From contig NZ_FJUR01000002.1 in NCBI RefSeq assembly GCF_900067135.1, forward strand, positions 186,001-250,000: a stretch of 64,000 nucleotides of DNA. The letters are read 5' to 3'. Positions 62,560-64,000 of this stretch are shown piece after piece. Source of the DNA: Rhizobium sp. 9140. GTDB taxonomy: Bacteria; Pseudomonadota; Alphaproteobacteria; Rhizobiales; Rhizobiaceae. The notes under the pieces are model-generated. The model worked only from the letters and a program-made list of their open reading frames with translations, ran no database searches and was not told the origin of the DNA. A program made the translations under genes and the position numbers. How positions within the stretch are numbered: position 1 is the first letter of the stretch; each line of letters begins with the position of its first letter.

Positions 62560-63675
62560 TCACGACGCGGTCAGCGACGAGACCACGCTCCCTTCCAACG
62601 GGCCGAGTCCAGTCCGCTGACCATCCGGGCCGAAGAGATGCAAGCGCTCCGCGGGAAAGCCGACCGTCAGGTCTGTGCCCGGTGCCAGAAGCGCCCGGTC
62701 GCTGGTGAAGATCTTGAACGGCAGCCCATGCACCGTGAGGTGGAGAATGATACCCAGGCCGGTCGGCTCGATCAGTTCGACGGACGCCGCAACGCCTCCG
62801 GTCACGGGGCGAATGGCGACATGCTCGGGACGGATGCCGAGCGTGACGGACGTTCCCTCGGCCAGGTCCACCGTCTGCCCCAGCGAGATCGTCGTTCCGT
62901 TGGTCAGGCGCACGAGGCTCGTCCCGTTATCAGAGGCCATCGTGCCTTCCAGCATGTTCATGCCCGGCGAGCCGATGAAGCCCGCGACGAAGAGATTGGC
63001 AGGCCGGTCGTAGAGTTCGAGCGGCGCCCCGATCTGCTGCACCGAACCGGCATTCATCGCGACGATGCGCGATGCGAGCGTCATCGCCTCGATCTGGTCA
63101 TGCGTGACGTAGACCGACGTCGCGCCGAATTCGGCATGCATGCGCTTGATCTCGGCCCGCATCTGTTCGCGCAGGCGCGCATCGAGATTGGACAATGGTT
63201 CATCGAACAGGAAGGCCTTTGGCTGGCGCACGATGGCGCGACCCATGGCGACGCGTTGGCGCTGGCCGCCGGACAGCGCCTTCGGGCGACGGCCGAGGAA
63301 GGGGTCGAGGCCGAGCTTGGCGGATGCGGCGGCAACGGCGGCGGCGATCTTCTCCTTCGGCGTGCGGCGCAGGCGCAGGCTGTAGCTCATATTGTCGGCA
63401 ACGGTCATGTGCGGATAGAGCGCGTAGGACTGGAACACCATGGCGATGTCGCGGTCCTTGGGTTTCAGGTCGTTGACCTCGCGCTCGTCGATCGACATCG
63501 TCCCGGACGAGATCGATTCCAGTCCCGCAATCATCCGCAGCAGGGTCGATTTGCCGCAGCCGGAGGGGCCGACGAGAACGATGAACTCACCGTCCTCGAT
63601 CGACAGATCGACGCCGTGGAGTACCGGGTGGTCTCCATAGGTCTTGACGATATCGCGCATTTCGATGGAGGCCAT
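62560..63675 (-). CDS. ABC transporter ATP-binding protein (UgpC/MalK type)
   Basis: 371 residues. Walker A GPSGCGKST (about residue 36), signature LSGGQRQRVAMGRA, Walker B FLFDEPLSNLDAR, H-loop YVTHDQIEA and a C-terminal TOBE-type domain (VTLGIRPEHV). Energises a CUT1 sugar or glycerol-phosphate-type importer whose permease precedes it with a 3-base gap. Clearly paralogous to the 4967 ATPase but in a different operon. Confidence 0.93.
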   Translation of the reverse strand: MASIEMRDIVKTYGDHPVLHGVDLSIEDGEFIVLVGPSGCGKSTLLRMIAGLESISSGTMSIDEREVNDLKPKDRDIAMVFQSYALYPHMTVADNMSYSLRLRRTPKEKIAAAVAAASAKLGLDPFLGRRPKALSGGQRQRVAMGRAIVRQPKAFLFDEPLSNLDARLREQMRAEIKRMHAEFGATSVYVTHDQIEAMTLASRIVAMNAGSVQQIGAPLELYDRPANLFVAGFIGSPGMNMLEGTMASDNGTSLVRLTNGTTISLGQTVDLAEGTSVTLGIRPEHVAIRPVTGGVAASVELIEPTGLGIILHLTVHGLPFKIFTSDRALLAPGTDLTVGFPAERLHLFGPDGQRTGLGPLEGSVVSSLTAS

Positions 63676-63678
63676 GGA

Positions 63679-64000
63679 TTATCCTTTCACCGCGCCGGCC
63701 GTCAGGCCCTGCACGAGATACCGCTGGATCAGGAGGAAGAAGAGGCAGGCCGGCACCAGCGCCATAACGCCCGCCGCCATCATCTGCCCGAAATCGACGG
63801 AGAATTTCGACACGAAGGTGAGAAGCCCGACCGGGAATGTCGCGCTGTCGTTGCCCGAGATCAGCATGAGCGCGAAGAGCAGTTCGCTCCACGCGGCCGT
63901 AAAGACGAAGCCGAGCGTGGCGGCGATGCCGGGCAATGTCAGCGGCAGGATGATCTGGCGAAAGGCTGTGAACCGGCTTGCCCCGTCGATCATCGCGGCA
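63679..64000 (-). CDS. Carbohydrate ABC transporter permease, 5' partial at right edge
   Basis: The last about 107 residues of a MalG/UgpE-type permease. The EAA loop is visible as AAMIDGASRFTAFRQIILPLTLPGI at the window end, with the frame open through 64000; the internal ATG at 63993 is inside this loop, so it is not the start. Three membrane helices follow and the stop is three bases before the ATPase gene. Rest of the operon lies beyond the window. Confidence 0.9.
   Translation of the reverse strand, partial: AAMIDGASRFTAFRQIILPLTLPGIAATLGFVFTAAWSELLFALMLISGNDSATFPVGLLTFVSKFSVDFGQMMAAGVMALVPACLFFLLIQRYLVQGLTAGAVKG

Noticed and set aside
63679..63993. A 104-residue complete protein starting at 63993
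   Set aside because: The ATG is inside the conserved EAA loop of a permease and the frame stays open to the window edge, so it is a partial gene.

Overview
The window looks like an accessory, catabolism-rich stretch of a Rhizobiales genome (Rhizobiaceae-like: Agrobacterium, Rhizobium, Ensifer or Shinella). The reasons are the high G+C, the density of ABC/TRAP uptake operons each paired with a regulator and sugar-acid enzymes, the alphaproteobacterial families (DUF992, HWE and HisKA_2 kinases, PcaR), a uronate pathway whose proteins resemble those of Agrobacterium, and an alpha-r14/NfeR1-like small RNA. There is no rRNA, tRNA, replication or core-housekeeping gene, so a chromid, megaplasmid or chromosomal accessory region all fit. 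All readings are by eye; no database search was run.

Layout. 1-4.8 kb: left-truncated operon with a Tat-exported binding protein, two polyamine-type permeases, an M24-fold protein lacking the usual metal ligands and a flavin reductase-like protein. 5-12.3 kb: carbohydrate ABC operon (ATPase, two permeases, binding protein) with a sugar-phosphate isomerase-type protein and a Gfo/Idh/MocA dehydrogenase, divergent from a LacI regulator; a perfect 14-bp LacI-type operator lies between them. 12.4-17.4 kb: ribose/inositol-type ABC operon with another Gfo/Idh/MocA enzyme. 17.6-21.1 kb: small envelope or stress proteins (DUF992, BON, CsbD), a triple-PAS LuxR regulator and a DedA protein. 21.2-24.7 kb: lower beta-ketoadipate pathway pcaIJF with divergent pcaR. 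24.8-27.8 kb: exported esterase, DUF4142 protein, HxlR regulator and SDR. 27.85-28.9 kb: mobile-element graveyard (broken tyrosine recombinase and IS30-type transposase stub). 29-35 kb: BMP/nucleoside-type ABC operon containing an amidase. 35.1-37.1 kb: MerR/carboxymuconolactone decarboxylase-like pair and a GGDEF protein. 37.1-45 kb: an apparent L-galactonate to KDG operon with its own polar-amino-acid-type ABC transporter, divergent from a GntR protein with two winged helices. 45-49.4 kb: WGR protein, LOV histidine kinase with response regulator, and a large GAF/PAS HWE kinase. 49.6-59.7 kb: oxidative hexuronate pathway (udh, gli, gci, kdgD) with GntR regulator and a TRAP transporter, plus a secreted FAD oxidoreductase of foreign composition. 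59.8-62.4 kb: an array of four hairpins with anti-Shine-Dalgarno loops, an exonuclease, small proteins, a PadR relic and a PRC-barrel protein. 62.5-64 kb: start of another carbohydrate ABC operon, cut by the right edge.

The genes work together as several self-contained scavenging circuits for plant-derived compounds: uronic and aldaric acids, L-galactonate, aromatics through beta-ketoadipate, sugars or polyols, and nucleoside- or amide-like compounds. Light and stress sensing kinases and an anti-Shine-Dalgarno small RNA lie alongside. The most unusual elements are the RNA array at 59815-59969, the double-winged-helix GntR, the metal-ligand-free M24 protein and the 11-bp inverted repeat over the start codon of the FAD oxidoreductase.
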